Below, piece after piece: positions 41,474-50,442 of a DNA stretch of 50,839 nt. The translations under genes were made by a program, and so were the position numbers. The notes under the pieces were generated by a model. It saw nothing but the letters and a program-made list of their open reading frames with translations. It had not been told where the DNA came from and did not search any database. Position 1 is the first letter of the stretch, and every line of letters starts with the position of its first letter. The DNA comes from Thermoleophilaceae bacterium (GTDB lineage: Bacteria; Actinomycetota; Thermoleophilia; Solirubrobacterales; Thermoleophilaceae). The stretch is taken from NCBI GenBank assembly GCA_030448005.1, contig JAUJNT010000006.1, positions 126,698 through 177,536 of the forward strand. Reading direction: 5' to 3'.

Positions 41474-42183
41474 CCGAGCCGCGCGGCCCGACCAGCCCCG
41501 ACGAGGAGCTGCTCGAGGCCGAGACGCTCACGATCCTCTCAACGCTCGACGACGCCACCCGCGTCGAGCGCATCACGGGGGAGCTCGAAGACGGCTTCCG
41601 CGCGCTGGCGGGTGTCGGGAAGGCCGTCTCCTTCTTCGGGTCGGCCCGAACCGGGGCCGACGACCCTTTCCATGCACAGGCCCGGGACCTGGCAAGGCGG
41701 CTGGGCGAGGAGGGCTTCGCGATCGTGACCGGCGGCGGGCCGGGCATCATGCATGCGGCCAACCAGGGCGCCCGGGACGCCGGCGTACTGTCGATCGGCC
41801 TGGGGATCGACCTCCCACACGAGCAGGCGATGAACGACTCGGTGGACCTCCCTCTCGAGTTCCACTACTTCTTCACGAGAAAGGTCATGTTCGTGCGCTA
41901 CGCGAGCGCGTTCGTCGTCTTTCCCGGCGGCTTCGGCACGCTCGACGAGCTCTTCGAGGCGGCCACGCTGCGCCAGACCGAGAAGATCCGCCACTTCCCG
42001 ATCGTGCTCTTCGGGAGCGCCTACTGGGGAGGGCTGGTGGAGTGGCTCCGCGACCCGATGCTCGCCGAGGGGAAGATCTCGCCAGCCGATGTCGAGATGC
42101 TCGAGGTAACCGACGACCCGGACCGCGTGCTCGCCGTGGTGCGAGCGGTCGAGCACCGCCGCCCGCGAAGCGGCCGGGCGTAG
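41470..42183 (+). CDS. LOG-family nucleoside 5'-monophosphate phosphoribohydrolase (TIGR00730)
   Basis: 237 residues from TTG overlapping the Rho-like stop. Rossmann-like lysine-decarboxylase-like fold with AVSFFGSARTGADDP near residue 55, VTGGGPGIMHAANQGARDAG near 85 and the family signature VVFPGGFGTLDELFEA near 152. The RK of FTRKVMFVRYASAF precedes it. Members split nucleotide monophosphates (for example cytokinin riboside phosphates or AMP) into base and ribose phosphate. The link to a Rho-like gene is unexplained. Confidence 0.9.
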   Translation: MTEPRGPTSPDEELLEAETLTILSTLDDATRVERITGELEDGFRALAGVGKAVSFFGSARTGADDPFHAQARDLARRLGEEGFAIVTGGGPGIMHAANQGARDAGVLSIGLGIDLPHEQAMNDSVDLPLEFHYFFTRKVMFVRYASAFVVFPGGFGTLDELFEAATLRQTEKIRHFPIVLFGSAYWGGLVEWLRDPMLAEGKISPADVEMLEVTDDPDRVLAVVRAVEHRRPRSGRA

Positions 42184-42259
42184 GCGATTTCCCGCCCCGC
42201 CGTGGCTCCCCCGCCCGGCGCGCCAGAACCCTCGCCCGCGCGCCAGCTAATCTGTGTGT

Positions 42260-42454
42260 ATGGGCGGCCTATCCCGCAGAGAGCGCGAGAAGCGTGCGTA
42301 CTCGCTGACGCTGGTCGGTGGCGGCGCCGCGGTGGCGACCGTCGCGCTCCTGGTCCTGTGGGTGATCGGCGTGGTGGGCTTCGGCCTGGTGTTCCTCGCC
42401 GCGCTCATAGCGGCGGGTGCCGGCTTCATGCTGCGCTCGACGATGCGCCGCTAG
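42260..42454 (+). CDS. Small two-helix membrane protein
   Basis: 64 residues from ATG (a GTG two codons earlier is possible). A basic N-terminus (SRREREKRAY) is followed by two hydrophobic helices (VATVALLVLWVIGVVGFGLV and FLAALIAAGAGFML) and a short basic end. A TAATCT -10-like box ends six bases before the ATG, so the mRNA may be leaderless. Its stop is part of a bidirectional hairpin. Confidence 0.65.
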   Translation: MGGLSRREREKRAYSLTLVGGGAAVATVALLVLWVIGVVGFGLVFLAALIAAGAGFMLRSTMRR

Positions 42455-42470
42455 CAGACTCCTAGCGGCG
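42446..42470. terminator. Bidirectional hairpin containing both stop codons
   Basis: CGCCGCTAG and CTAGCGGCG form a perfect 9-bp stem with a 7-base loop. The TAG in the left arm is the stop of the plus-strand gene, and the CTA in the right arm is the stop of the minus-strand gene. The symmetry makes a compact bidirectional terminator, although no U-tract is present. Confidence 0.6.
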
Positions 42471-42923
42471 GTAGGCCACGCGCTTCCAGGACGGCTCGGG
42501 TGAGAGCTCGATCAGCTCGTGGTCACGGTCGGGCTGGGCGTAGCCGAAGGTGGCGGTCTCCTCGTCGAATACCACCTCTAGCTCACCCTCCTTCACGCGC
42601 TGGTCGAGCCATGCGCCGCGGAACACGAGCCGGCGCAGCCAGTGTACGAGCGAGCGCTCCGAGGGGCCATGCAGGTCCCCCCAGCGATCGACGATGTGCT
42701 CGCCAAGGGATGAGTGGGCGTCGGTGACCTCGCCGTTCACCGCCAGGTTCACGAGATCCTCCCGCTCCTCGTCTCCGAGCAGGCCGCCCACGAAGCCGAG
42801 CTTCACGGCCGCCTGCTCGATGCGCTCGGTGAAGTCGCGCTCATTGAAGGTGAAGCGAAGTTCGCCGTACTCGAGTACGTAGTCGGCTCCAGATTCGTAG
42901 TTTCCGCGGGTTGTGCTGTCCAT
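42462..42923 (-). CDS. Hypothetical protein
   Basis: 153 residues from ATG 42923. Mixed alpha/beta sequence (DYVLEYGELRFTFNERDFTE, FVGGLLGDEEREDLVNLAVN, SLVHWLRRLVFRGAWLDQRV) with acidic character and aromatic strands. No signal peptide or membrane segment. I do not recognise the family; it looks like a well-conserved cytosolic protein. It converges on the small membrane protein. Confidence 0.65.
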   Translation of the reverse strand: MDSTTRGNYESGADYVLEYGELRFTFNERDFTERIEQAAVKLGFVGGLLGDEEREDLVNLAVNGEVTDAHSSLGEHIVDRWGDLHGPSERSLVHWLRRLVFRGAWLDQRVKEGELEVVFDEETATFGYAQPDRDHELIELSPEPSWKRVAYRR

Positions 42924-43040
42924 GAATGGCAAGCGACCCGGGTTGGGAGGGACTCCCGAGCGAGCGCGTCGGCATCCTAGCCCCGATCCCTTCCTCCGCG
43001 GACGCTTTGCAACGGGTCTTGCAGGGCGTAGGATCAGCTC

Positions 43041-43688
43041 GTGCCGTGGCCCTTCAAGCGTGAGGAGACCGACGCCACCGAGGCCTTGGCGAAGCAGATC
43101 TTCGCTACGCACGAGGCGTGGGAGCGGCGGATCGACTCCGCCGCCCGGAGCGAGCCGACCCGCGTGGTGCTCTTGAGCGCGGCGGCGGGTGCGACCGTGG
43201 CCTTCGGCGCTCACGCGGCGATGCTCCAGGAGGAGATATCAGGGGCCGGAGGGGCGAGCGGCTACTCCGACCCCGTGGCCCGGTTCGTTCGCACGCTCCG
43301 GGACCGGCGCGCGATCGAAGCCGCCTACCGCGTCGTCACCTGGGCTCTCGTGAGCGAGTACGCCGCCCACTTCTGGCCCGAGGACCACGAGCAGGAGATC
43401 GGCAAGTGCGAGATCGTCTTCGGCTTCCAAAACCTGTACGAGGAGAGCGCGGTGGCCTACGGACAGCCCGCGCCGCCGACCGCGAGCGACGACGAGAAGC
43501 TCGAGAGGATGTACGACCTCCTGAAGGCCACCCTCTACGGAATGATCAGTGCGGCGCTCGACGAGCCGGTCGAGCCTGAGGATGACGCGATCAACGATCA
43601 CATGGACGAATGGGTCGAGCAGTTCGAGGCGGGCATCGAGGCAGGTGCCGAGCGGATGGAGGATCTGGCGCCGGAGGGGATGGATTAG
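43041..43688 (+). CDS. Hypothetical helical protein
   Basis: 215 residues from a GTG after AGGATC. Largely helical and acidic. A small-residue stretch (VVLLSAAAGATVAFGAHAAM, residues ~42-61) may be a membrane or packing helix. The C-terminal half (EQEIGKCEIVFGFQNLYEES, LERMYDLLKATLYGMISAAL) is charged. No family recognised. Confidence 0.6.
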   Translation: MPWPFKREETDATEALAKQIFATHEAWERRIDSAARSEPTRVVLLSAAAGATVAFGAHAAMLQEEISGAGGASGYSDPVARFVRTLRDRRAIEAAYRVVTWALVSEYAAHFWPEDHEQEIGKCEIVFGFQNLYEESAVAYGQPAPPTASDDEKLERMYDLLKATLYGMISAALDEPVEPEDDAINDHMDEWVEQFEAGIEAGAERMEDLAPEGMD

Positions 43689-43992
43689 GCCGGGGGATTT
43701 GGCCGGGGGCTCCCGCCCCCGGAGCCCCCGGCCGCTCTCGCCCTACGGCTTCCGGTGCGGGTCCGAGGTTATGGCTCCGGCTGCCGCTGCGACTCCGGGC
43801 CCACTGCAGGGCCCAGGGTCGCCCCGCGTTTGGGTCGAGGTGGCTCTGGCCGGTTGCTTGGGCTGTCCTGGATAGGTGTTGCTGTGCGCCGGCCCTTATC
43901 CAGGACGGCGCCCAGGCTCCCGCGCCGGGCCCCAACGGGCCGACCGCCCCCGCTGAAGAATCGGCGGCCGCGGGGGCGAGTCTTGCCAAGCG
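43689..43992. other. Intergenic region with a stem-loop
   Basis: About 300 bases before the two-component operon. It contains a perfect inverted repeat GTCCTGGATA (43865-43874) / TATCCAGGAC (43897-43906) with a 22-base loop, and a GGGCCC-N6-GGGCCC palindrome near 43798. No gene is supported. Confidence 0.5.
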
Positions 43993-44709
43993 GTGACTTC
44001 ACCGGACATGAGACACTCGCTGCTGATCGTCGAGGATGACGCGGCCACTGCGGCGTTCCTCGCGGACAACCTCGCCGCCGACGGCTTCAAGGTGGCCACC
44101 GCGGGTGGCGCGGGGGAGGGACTGCGGGCGATCGAGGTTCGCCATCCCTCGCTCGTGCTGCTGGACCTGGCGCTCGCAGACGGCAACGGCCTCGATCTGC
44201 TCGACAGGGTCCGCGGCGCCGACGGCATGGCCTCGCGCCTCGACCCCGACGTGCCCGTGATCGTGCTCACCGGCCGCGGCAGCGAGGCGGATCGCGTGCG
44301 CGGCTTCGCGCGGGGTGCTGATGACTACCTGGTGAAGCCCTTTCACTACGGGGAGTTGCTCGGGCGCATTCGCGCGGTGATCAGACGCGCGGAGGGTAGG
44401 CCTCAGCGAGGTGTGGTGCGTGTTGGAGAGCTCACGCTCGATCCCGTGACCCGGGCGGTCCGTCTTGCAGGACGGCCGGTGCACCTCTCCGTGAAGGAGT
44501 TCGCGCTGCTCCAGGCCCTGGCGGAGGAGCCGACGCGAGTGCGCTCGAAGAACGAGCTCCTGCGGGACGTGTGGGGTTACCTGTCGGCCGGCCAGACGCG
44601 CACGGTCGACGCCCACGCATGTCGGCTTCGCAAGAAGCTCAGCGGGTCCGCACGCCCCTGGGTGGTGAACGTGCGGGGTGTGGGCTACCGGCTGACCGAG
44701 GCGCTGTGA
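43993..44709 (+). CDS. OmpR-family response regulator
   Basis: 238 residues from a GTG (ATG at 44008 is the alternative). Receiver domain: acidic pair in LIVEDDAAT, phospho-acceptor Asp in LLDLALADG near residue 58, Thr in VIVLTGRGSEADR and Lys in DYLVKPFH. A winged-helix Trans_Reg_C domain follows (VHLSVKEFALLQALAEEPTR, SAGQTRTVDAHACRLRKKL, VRGVGYRL). It binds DNA when phosphorylated by the kinase encoded next, with which it overlaps by GTGA. Confidence 0.94.
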   Translation: MTSPDMRHSLLIVEDDAATAAFLADNLAADGFKVATAGGAGEGLRAIEVRHPSLVLLDLALADGNGLDLLDRVRGADGMASRLDPDVPVIVLTGRGSEADRVRGFARGADDYLVKPFHYGELLGRIRAVIRRAEGRPQRGVVRVGELTLDPVTRAVRLAGRPVHLSVKEFALLQALAEEPTRVRSKNELLRDVWGYLSAGQTRTVDAHACRLRKKLSGSARPWVVNVRGVGYRLTEAL

Positions 44710-45410
44710 GCACCGCGCTGGCCTGCGTCGGCTGGGGCGTGTCGGCGGTGCTCGCTGTCGCGGTGGTGCGTCTCCGCCACCGGCTCGAGTTGGCCAGGCA
44801 GGCCTGTCACGAGCTTCGCGGCCCCGCGACCGCCATAGGTCTCGCTGCGGCCGCTCTGCGTCGCGAGCCCGGCGGACTGCGGCGCGCCCTGCCCTTCGAG
44901 GCCCAACTCGACCGGCTCCGCGCGGGCCTTGACGATCTCGAGGTCGCTCGTGCGGGTCGGCGCGCGCGCTGCAGGCCGGCCGACATCCCGGTGGAGCGGC
45001 TGCTGCGCGGCGCCGCCGCCGGTTGGCGTCAGGCGGCGCAGGCGGAGGGACGCCGGCTCAGGATGCGATCCGCGCTTGGTGGAGCGGTCGTGCGCGCCGA
45101 CCGCGGCCGCCTGGCACAGGCGCTCGGCAACCTCCTGGCGAACGCGGTGGAGCATGGCTCTGGAACGGTGGAGCTGTGCGGCCACAAGAGGGGCGACCTC
45201 GTGGTACTCGAGGTAAGGGACGGCGGCATGCGGGACGCTCAACGGCAAGCCGGAAGATGGCGCCACCCCGGGTCCGGACGCGGGCGTGGACGCGGACGCG
45301 GGCTCGGCATAGCGGCCGCGGCCGTCGAGGAGGCAGGCGGCACGCTCACTCTGGAGCAGCGCGAGAGCGGCACGGTGGCGGCGGTCGAACTGCCGGTCGC
45401 GGAGCGGTGA
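44706..45410 (+). CDS. Compact histidine kinase
   Basis: 234 residues from GTG. One membrane helix (ALACVGWGVSAVLAVAVV), then the H-box CHELRGPATAIGLAAAALR with His near residue 36, a dimer helix, and a HATPase domain with N-box GNLLANAVEHGSG near 140. The G1 region reads VRDGGMRD and the ATP lid is replaced by a short Gly/Arg repeat ([20 protein letters not shown]). No periplasmic sensor domain exists, so the signal is unclear, and the altered lid may affect ATP use. It is coupled to the response regulator and to the CpaB-like gene. Confidence 0.85.
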   Translation: MSTALACVGWGVSAVLAVAVVRLRHRLELARQACHELRGPATAIGLAAAALRREPGGLRRALPFEAQLDRLRAGLDDLEVARAGRRARCRPADIPVERLLRGAAAGWRQAAQAEGRRLRMRSALGGAVVRADRGRLAQALGNLLANAVEHGSGTVELCGHKRGDLVVLEVRDGGMRDAQRQAGRWRHPGSGRGRGRGRGLGIAAAAVEEAGGTLTLEQRESGTVAAVELPVAER

Positions 45411-46138
45411 GCGTCGGGGCGCGCCGCCGCCGGGCCTTCCTGATGCTCTCGGTGGCGCTGGCGTGCGGAGGGCTTGCGGCCTCGGAGGTTGGAGGCCGCG
45501 TCCGCGACGTCGAGCGCCGTGTCGGTGCGCCGGTACCGATCCTCGTGGCCGCGCGGGACATCCCAGCGGACACAGCGCTCAAACGAGCCGACCTTGGCCT
45601 GCGCGAGGTGCCCGAGCGCTACGTCCCGCCCGGCGCCCTCTCCTCGCACGCGGACGTGGCAGCGGCGCGTACGGCCGTGCCGCTGGCCGCCGGCACTCCC
45701 GTCACGGAGGGGCTGCTGGGAGGCGGAGATCCTCGCGGTGGCCGGCCGGCCGGAACACTCCGACGAGGGGAGCGCGCGGTGGAGGTAGCGGTGGTGGGAG
45801 GCGCGGCACTGGGAGAGGCCGCGGGGCCCGGAGCCCGCGTTGACGTGCTGGTCTCGACCGAGCCGAGAGAGGGACCGGGCCGGAGCTTTCTGGCACTCGA
45901 GGACGTCGAGCTGCTCGATCTGCGCCCGCAGGGGGCCGGTGAGGCTCCGGCGGGACGCTCCGGCGAGGACACCGCGGCGGCGGCCGCCACCGCCCTCGCC
46001 ACACTGCGCGTGACCTTGCGCCAGGCCGTCTACCTCACGGCGGCGCAGAACTTCGCCCGCGAGGTCCGTCTGCTCCCGCGCCCCAGCGGCGACTCGCGCC
46101 GGGCCGGGCGCACCGTGGTAGGCGCCACGGGCCTCTGA
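45407..46138 (+). CDS. CpaB/RcpC-like SAF-domain protein
   Basis: 243 residues from GTG overlapping the kinase stop. An N-terminal hydrophobic helix (RAFLMLSVALACGGLAASEV) is followed by a SAF domain (PILVAARDIPADTALKRADL, GLREVPERYVPPGALSSHAD, PLAAGTPVTEGLL) and an RcpC-like C-terminal part (VEVAVVGGAALGEAAGPGAR, VDVLVSTEPR). This is the layout of CpaB, the Flp/Tad pilus assembly protein. No other tad genes are in the window. Its position suggests that the two-component pair controls pilus or surface assembly. Confidence 0.8.
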   Translation: MSVGARRRRAFLMLSVALACGGLAASEVGGRVRDVERRVGAPVPILVAARDIPADTALKRADLGLREVPERYVPPGALSSHADVAAARTAVPLAAGTPVTEGLLGGGDPRGGRPAGTLRRGERAVEVAVVGGAALGEAAGPGARVDVLVSTEPREGPGRSFLALEDVELLDLRPQGAGEAPAGRSGEDTAAAAATALATLRVTLRQAVYLTAAQNFAREVRLLPRPSGDSRRAGRTVVGATGL

Positions 46139-46157
46139 GGACCGGCCGCTTCGGGAG

Positions 46158-46239
46158 CCCGACAAGGCCGCTCCGGGTACCCGCTCCTGGCGCCCGACAA
46201 GGCCGCTCCGGGTACCCGCTCCTGGCGCCGGACACGACC
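46158..46239. repeat. 35-bp tandem repeat (2.3 copies)
   Basis: Two identical 35-bp units beginning CCCGACAAGGCCGCTCCGGG at 46158 and 46193, and a degenerate third start at 46228. They lie between the CpaB-like gene and rpiA, which converge; they may be terminator-related or simply slippage products. Confidence 0.75.
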
Positions 46240-46310
46240 GCCCCACGCGAGGCGCTTCCCCGGCCCGCTACGGCTCGCCCCCGCCGGCTGCACCTCAGGG
46301 GGCAGGCCCG

Positions 46311-47012
46311 CTACGAGCGCTCGATCACCTCGACCTCGCCCTCCGGCGTGCCCAGCAGGGCACGCTCGGCGATGCCGAGGAAGAGGCCGTGCTCGACCAC
46401 GCCCGGGATCCTCTCGAGCGCCTCCGCCAGCTCGTGCGGATCGGTCCCCTCAGGAATGGCGCAGTCGAGGATGTGATGGAGCTGGTCGGTCATGTAGGGC
46501 TCGTCCCCCACGATGCGCAGCTCGCTCTCTGGGAACAGGTCGGCCAGTCGCCTGCGGGTGTCGCGCCAGCCGAAGCGCACGATTTCGACGGGCAGCCGGA
46601 AGCCCTGCCCGAGGCGGTCCACCTTCTTGGTGGTCTCTGCCACCACCACGAAGCGCTCGGCGGCCGCCGCCACGATCTTCTCGCGCAGCAGGGCGCCCCC
46701 ACCACCCTTGAGGAGCTGCAGATCGGGGCCTACCTCGTCGGCACCGTCGACGGCGAGGTCGAGCACGAGCGACCCGTCGAGCTGCACGATCTCCATTCCG
46801 GCGGCCTGCGCGAGTGCGAAGGTGGCCTCGGAGGCCACCACCGCCTGGATCTCGTGACCGTCGGGAAAGCGCGCACCGATCGCGTCGATCACCGCCCACA
46901 CCGCTCTGCCGGATCCGAGGCCGATGGCCATGTCGGGCCCCATCAGCTCCACGGCCGCCTCGGCGGAGGCGGTGCGGCCGGGGGAGGGCTCGGATGCGCC
47001 GGAGGTCGCCAT
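46311..47012 (-). CDS. rpiA: Ribose-5-phosphate isomerase A
   Basis: 233 residues from ATG 47012 (the frame is open upstream, but homology starts here). IGLGSGRAVWAVIDAI near residue 30 is the phosphate loop, DLAVDGADEVGPDLQLLKGG near 87 holds the catalytic Asp/Glu and the GGGGALLREKIVA motif follows. The C-terminal VVEHGLFLGIAERALLG is standard. It interconverts ribose-5-phosphate and ribulose-5-phosphate in the pentose phosphate pathway. Confidence 0.94.
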   Translation of the reverse strand: MATSGASEPSPGRTASAEAAVELMGPDMAIGLGSGRAVWAVIDAIGARFPDGHEIQAVVASEATFALAQAAGMEIVQLDGSLVLDLAVDGADEVGPDLQLLKGGGGALLREKIVAAAAERFVVVAETTKKVDRLGQGFRLPVEIVRFGWRDTRRRLADLFPESELRIVGDEPYMTDQLHHILDCAIPEGTDPHELAEALERIPGVVEHGLFLGIAERALLGTPEGEVEVIERS

Positions 47013-47255
47013 CGGATCCGAAGCATCGCAGGGAGGTGGCTGCACCGTCGGGCGCCACCCCCGCTCGGCGGCCCGGTGGCCTCGCGCGCCCCGGCTTGGC
47101 TGCGCGGCGGGGCGTCGCGCTCTCGCCCCGCGGCTGCCCGGTGGCCTCGCGCTCGCACCCCGTGGCTTGCCCGGCGGCGGCTGGGATCCCGCCTTATCCT
47201 TCGCGGTCGCGATGGAGCCCGCCGACCCACTGACCCGCGCCGGGGTGCACCGCAC

Positions 47256-47663
47256 GTGAACGTCACGATGCTCCTATGTGACGCCGCCGAGGAGGTCGGA
47301 GGGAAGCTCTACATCCTCGGTGGAGGGTGGTCGTTCCTGCACCGGCCGGACGTGCCGACGTCCATGGCGCTCGCGATCAAGGTGGCGGTTCCGTGGAACG
47401 AGACCAATCGGTCGCACACCCTGCGGGCGCACTTGCTGACCGACGACGGAGACCCCGTCGAGATAGGGGGCGAGCCGATCGAGGCCACGGGCAACTTCGA
47501 GGTCGGCCGGCCGCCGGGAATCAAGCCGGGCTCGGATCTCGATGCACCATTCGTCGTGCCGTTCCAGGTCGCGCTTCCTGCCGGCGGCTACGTATGGGTG
47601 CTCGAGATCGACTCGCAGCCCGCCGCGCGGACACCGTTTCGCGTACTCGAGTCCGCCGAGTGA
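47256..47663 (+). CDS. DUF6941-like protein
   Basis: 135 residues from a GTG. The opening VNVTMLLCDAAEEVGGKLYI, then LGGGWSFLHRPDVPTSMALA, and the all-beta remainder (FVVPFQVALPAGGYVWVLEI) match an actinobacterial family of ~130-residue beta-rich proteins named DUF6941. No function is known. No signal peptide. It is transcribed away from rpiA. Confidence 0.65.
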   Translation: MNVTMLLCDAAEEVGGKLYILGGGWSFLHRPDVPTSMALAIKVAVPWNETNRSHTLRAHLLTDDGDPVEIGGEPIEATGNFEVGRPPGIKPGSDLDAPFVVPFQVALPAGGYVWVLEIDSQPAARTPFRVLESAE

Positions 47664-47673
47664 CGATCGCGGG

Positions 47674-47934
47674 CTAGAGGTCCCAACCCTCGACGGCCAC
47701 CGTGGCGTCGTCATGATGCTCACCCGGTACCTGGAGATAGATCGTCCCGCGGCCGTGCCTGTCTGGTGCCCAGTCGGCGACCAGCGCGTTGGGGATGCCC
47801 AGCTCGGAGAGGCGCCCTGCGAAGGCGCTCGCGGTGGGAACGTCGGTGTACTCCTCGACCGTCTCCCATCCGTCGAGACGCGGGTCGTCGATGTGGACCT
47901 GCGGCTCCCTCGGCTTGCGTGAGAAGAGGCCCAC
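47674..47934 (-). CDS. Small hypothetical protein, DUF2007-like
   Basis: 86 residues with ATG. MGLFSRKPREPQ is followed by an alpha/beta unit (WETVEEYTDVPTASAFAGRL, SELGIPNALVADWAPDRHGR, IYLQVPGEHHDDA). The 'varvytd...A..l...L...GI.a.v' layout recalls DUF2007 putative signal-transducing proteins, but the match is weak. It converges with the DUF6941-like gene. Confidence 0.55.
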   Translation of the reverse strand: MGLFSRKPREPQVHIDDPRLDGWETVEEYTDVPTASAFAGRLSELGIPNALVADWAPDRHGRGTIYLQVPGEHHDDATVAVEGWDL

Positions 47935-48101
47935 GGCGGAAATCTACGTCCTGGCCGCGCCGTGTGATGGCCGGGGCCCCGGGTCACGCCCGACGCCCGC
48001 GGCGTGGCCGGCTTCCGGATCACGTCCGGCGCCCGCGGCCTGACCGGCGCCCGGCTCACGCACTGCGCCCGCAGTTGGCGGACGGCGCCCGCTAGGATGT
48101 A

Positions 48102-48120
48102 CTTACCTTTGATTAGTAAC
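48102..48120 (+). promoter_or_regulatory. CTTAC...GTAA motif upstream of lon
   Basis: CTTACCTTTGATTAGTAAC lies 15 bases before the lon ribosome-binding region. CTTAC-N9-GTAA forms an imperfect inverted repeat and shares CTTACYTTTG and GTAA with the repeat in the sigma-factor promoter (13629-13643). It may be an operator common to both. Confidence 0.4.
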
Positions 48121-48135
48121 TACGGAGAGATAACT

Positions 48136-50427
48136 ATGGAAACGCTGTTGCTCGTGCCGGTAGACGAATCCGTCGTGTTCCCGAACATGACCGTGACACT
48201 CACCGTCGACGTGGGTGACGAGGACCGCGTATTCCTCGTGCCCCGCGACGGGGACGAGTTCGCAAGTGTGGGCATCGTAGCCACCGTTCTCGATCGCGTG
48301 CGCCTCCCCGGCGGAGGCCGGGCGGTGGCGCTCGAGGGCCTGCATCGCGGTATAGCGGGCGTGGCAAGCACGGACACCCAGGGAAATCTGCGCGTGGAGG
48401 TCACGGCGAGCCCCGACGCCGAGCCCTTCGATGGGGCGACCCGTGAGCTCGAGCGCGAGTACCGCGCTGTGGTCGAGGAGATTCTCGACCTGCGGGGGGA
48501 CGACGGCCGCGTCGCCGCCTTCGTGCGCTCGATCACCACCCCCGGGGCGCTTGCCGACACGTCCGGATACTCGCCGGACCTGCCCTTCGAGCAGAAGGTG
48601 GAGCTGCTCGAGACGCTCGACGTGAGCGAGCGCCTCAGCCGGGCCCTTGACCTCCAGCGGGAACGGCTGGCCGAGCTGCAGGTGCGCACGCGCATCCGCG
48701 ACGACGTGCAGTCCGGCGCCGAGAAGCAGCAGCGCGAGTACTTCCTGCGCAAGCAGATGGAGTCGATACGCAAGGAGCTCGGCGAGGACGACGGGTCTGT
48801 GATCGACGAGTACCTCACGAAGATCGAGGAAGCCGGCATGCCTGAAGAGGTGCGAGAGCAGGCCGAGAAGGAGCTGGGCCGGCTCGAGCGCATGGGCGAG
48901 CAGTCGGGCGAGAGCTCGATGATCCGCACCTACCTCGATTGGCTGATCGCGGTGCCGTGGTCAAAGAGATCAGACGAGAAGCTCGACCCCGTGTACGCGC
49001 GCGAGGTGCTGGACGCAGACCACGCGGGGCTCGAGGACGTGAAGGACCGGATCACGGAGTACATCGCCGTGCGCAAGCTGCGCAAGGAGCGGGGGATCGA
49101 GGAGGATCGACGCTCCGGCGCGATCCTCACGCTGATCGGCCCCCCGGGAACCGGCAAGACCTCGATCGGCGAGTCGATCGCCCGTGCCACGGGCCGCGAG
49201 TTCGTGCGCATGTCGCTCGGCGGCGTGCGTGACGAGGCCGAGATCCGGGGCCACCGCCGCACGTACATCGGGGCCCTTCCGGGGCGCCTGGTGCGCGCGC
49301 TGCGCGACGCGAAGACGATGAACCCGGTGATCATGCTCGACGAGGTCGACAAGGTCGGCGCCGACTGGCGCGGCGACCCCAGCGCGGCCCTGCTCGAGGT
49401 GCTCGACCCGGCACAGAACCACTCGTTCCGCGACCACTACCTCGACGTCGAGCTGGACCTGTCGCAGGTGGTCTTCATAGCCACCGCCAACGTGGCGGAG
49501 ACGATCCCGGCGCCGCTGCTCGACCGCATGGAGGTCGTGCGCTTCGACGGCTACACCACCGACGAGAAGGCCTCGATCGCCCGTGGCTACCTGTGGCCGC
49601 GCCAGCGTGAGCGCAATGGCTTGCGCGAGGACGAGGTGAGCGTCGGGGACGACGTGCTCAGCACGATCGTGACCGAGTACACCCGCGAGGCGGGCGTGCG
49701 CCAGCTTGAAAGAGAGCTCGGCACGGTGCTTCGCAAGACCGCCACGAAGCTGGCCTCGGGCGAGTTGGAGGCCCCAGTCGTCGTGGACCTCGACGCGGTG
49801 CGCGACGCGCTCGGCCGGCAGAAGTTCTTCCAGGAGGCGGCCGAGCGCACGGCGATCCCGGGCGTGGCAACCGGCCTGGCGGTGACCGGCACCGGCGGCG
49901 ACGTGCTGTTCGTCGAGGCCACTGAGATGAAGGGCAAGGACCACCTGATGCTCACGGGCCAGCTCGGTGACGTGATGAAGGAGTCGGCGCGGATCGCCCT
50001 CTCCTACGTCCGCGGCCACGCCGAGGATCTCGGCGTGGAGGAGGACCGCTTCGACGGTCGCGAGTTCCACGTGCACGTTCCGGCCGGGGCGATCCCCAAG
50101 GACGGGCCGAGCGCCGGGATCACGATGACCACGGCGCTAGCGTCGCTGCTCTCCGGGCGACCCGTCAAGCACACGGTGGGTATGACCGGCGAGGTCACGC
50201 TACAAGGCCGGGTGCTGCCGATCGGAGGCCTCAAGCAGAAGGTGCTGGCCGCCCACGCGGCGGGCCTGACCGACGTGATCCTGCCCGAGCGCAACCGTGG
50301 CGACATCGACGAGGTGCCGGAGCATGTGCGCGAGCAGATCACCTTCCACCCGGTCATGACAATCGACGAGGTGCTCGGTCTGGCACTCGAGCCGGCGCCC
50401 TCCACGGCGGTCAACGGGGCGCTGTAA
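48136..50427 (+). CDS. lon: Lon protease (ATP-dependent, LonA type)
   Basis: 763 residues; ATG 48136 follows GGAGAG, which selects it over upstream in-frame starts. The N-terminal LON substrate domain starts [20 protein letters not shown]; a coiled region [20 protein letters not shown] follows. Walker A GPPGTGKT is near residue 335, Walker [10 protein letters not shown] near 396. The protease domain has catalytic Ser659 in [10 protein letters not shown] and Lys702 in [10 protein letters not shown]. It degrades damaged and regulatory proteins in the cytosol as a ring. Last intact gene before the low-quality end. Confidence 0.96.
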   Translation: METLLLVPVDESVVFPNMTVTLTVDVGDEDRVFLVPRDGDEFASVGIVATVLDRVRLPGGGRAVALEGLHRGIAGVASTDTQGNLRVEVTASPDAEPFDGATRELEREYRAVVEEILDLRGDDGRVAAFVRSITTPGALADTSGYSPDLPFEQKVELLETLDVSERLSRALDLQRERLAELQVRTRIRDDVQSGAEKQQREYFLRKQMESIRKELGEDDGSVIDEYLTKIEEAGMPEEVREQAEKELGRLERMGEQSGESSMIRTYLDWLIAVPWSKRSDEKLDPVYAREVLDADHAGLEDVKDRITEYIAVRKLRKERGIEEDRRSGAILTLIGPPGTGKTSIGESIARATGREFVRMSLGGVRDEAEIRGHRRTYIGALPGRLVRALRDAKTMNPVIMLDEVDKVGADWRGDPSAALLEVLDPAQNHSFRDHYLDVELDLSQVVFIATANVAETIPAPLLDRMEVVRFDGYTTDEKASIARGYLWPRQRERNGLREDEVSVGDDVLSTIVTEYTREAGVRQLERELGTVLRKTATKLASGELEAPVVVDLDAVRDALGRQKFFQEAAERTAIPGVATGLAVTGTGGDVLFVEATEMKGKDHLMLTGQLGDVMKESARIALSYVRGHAEDLGVEEDRFDGREFHVHVPAGAIPKDGPSAGITMTTALASLLSGRPVKHTVGMTGEVTLQGRVLPIGGLKQKVLAAHAAGLTDVILPERNRGDIDEVPEHVREQITFHPVMTIDEVLGLALEPAPSTAVNGAL

Positions 50428-50442
50428 GCCTTTCTCCGGCGC

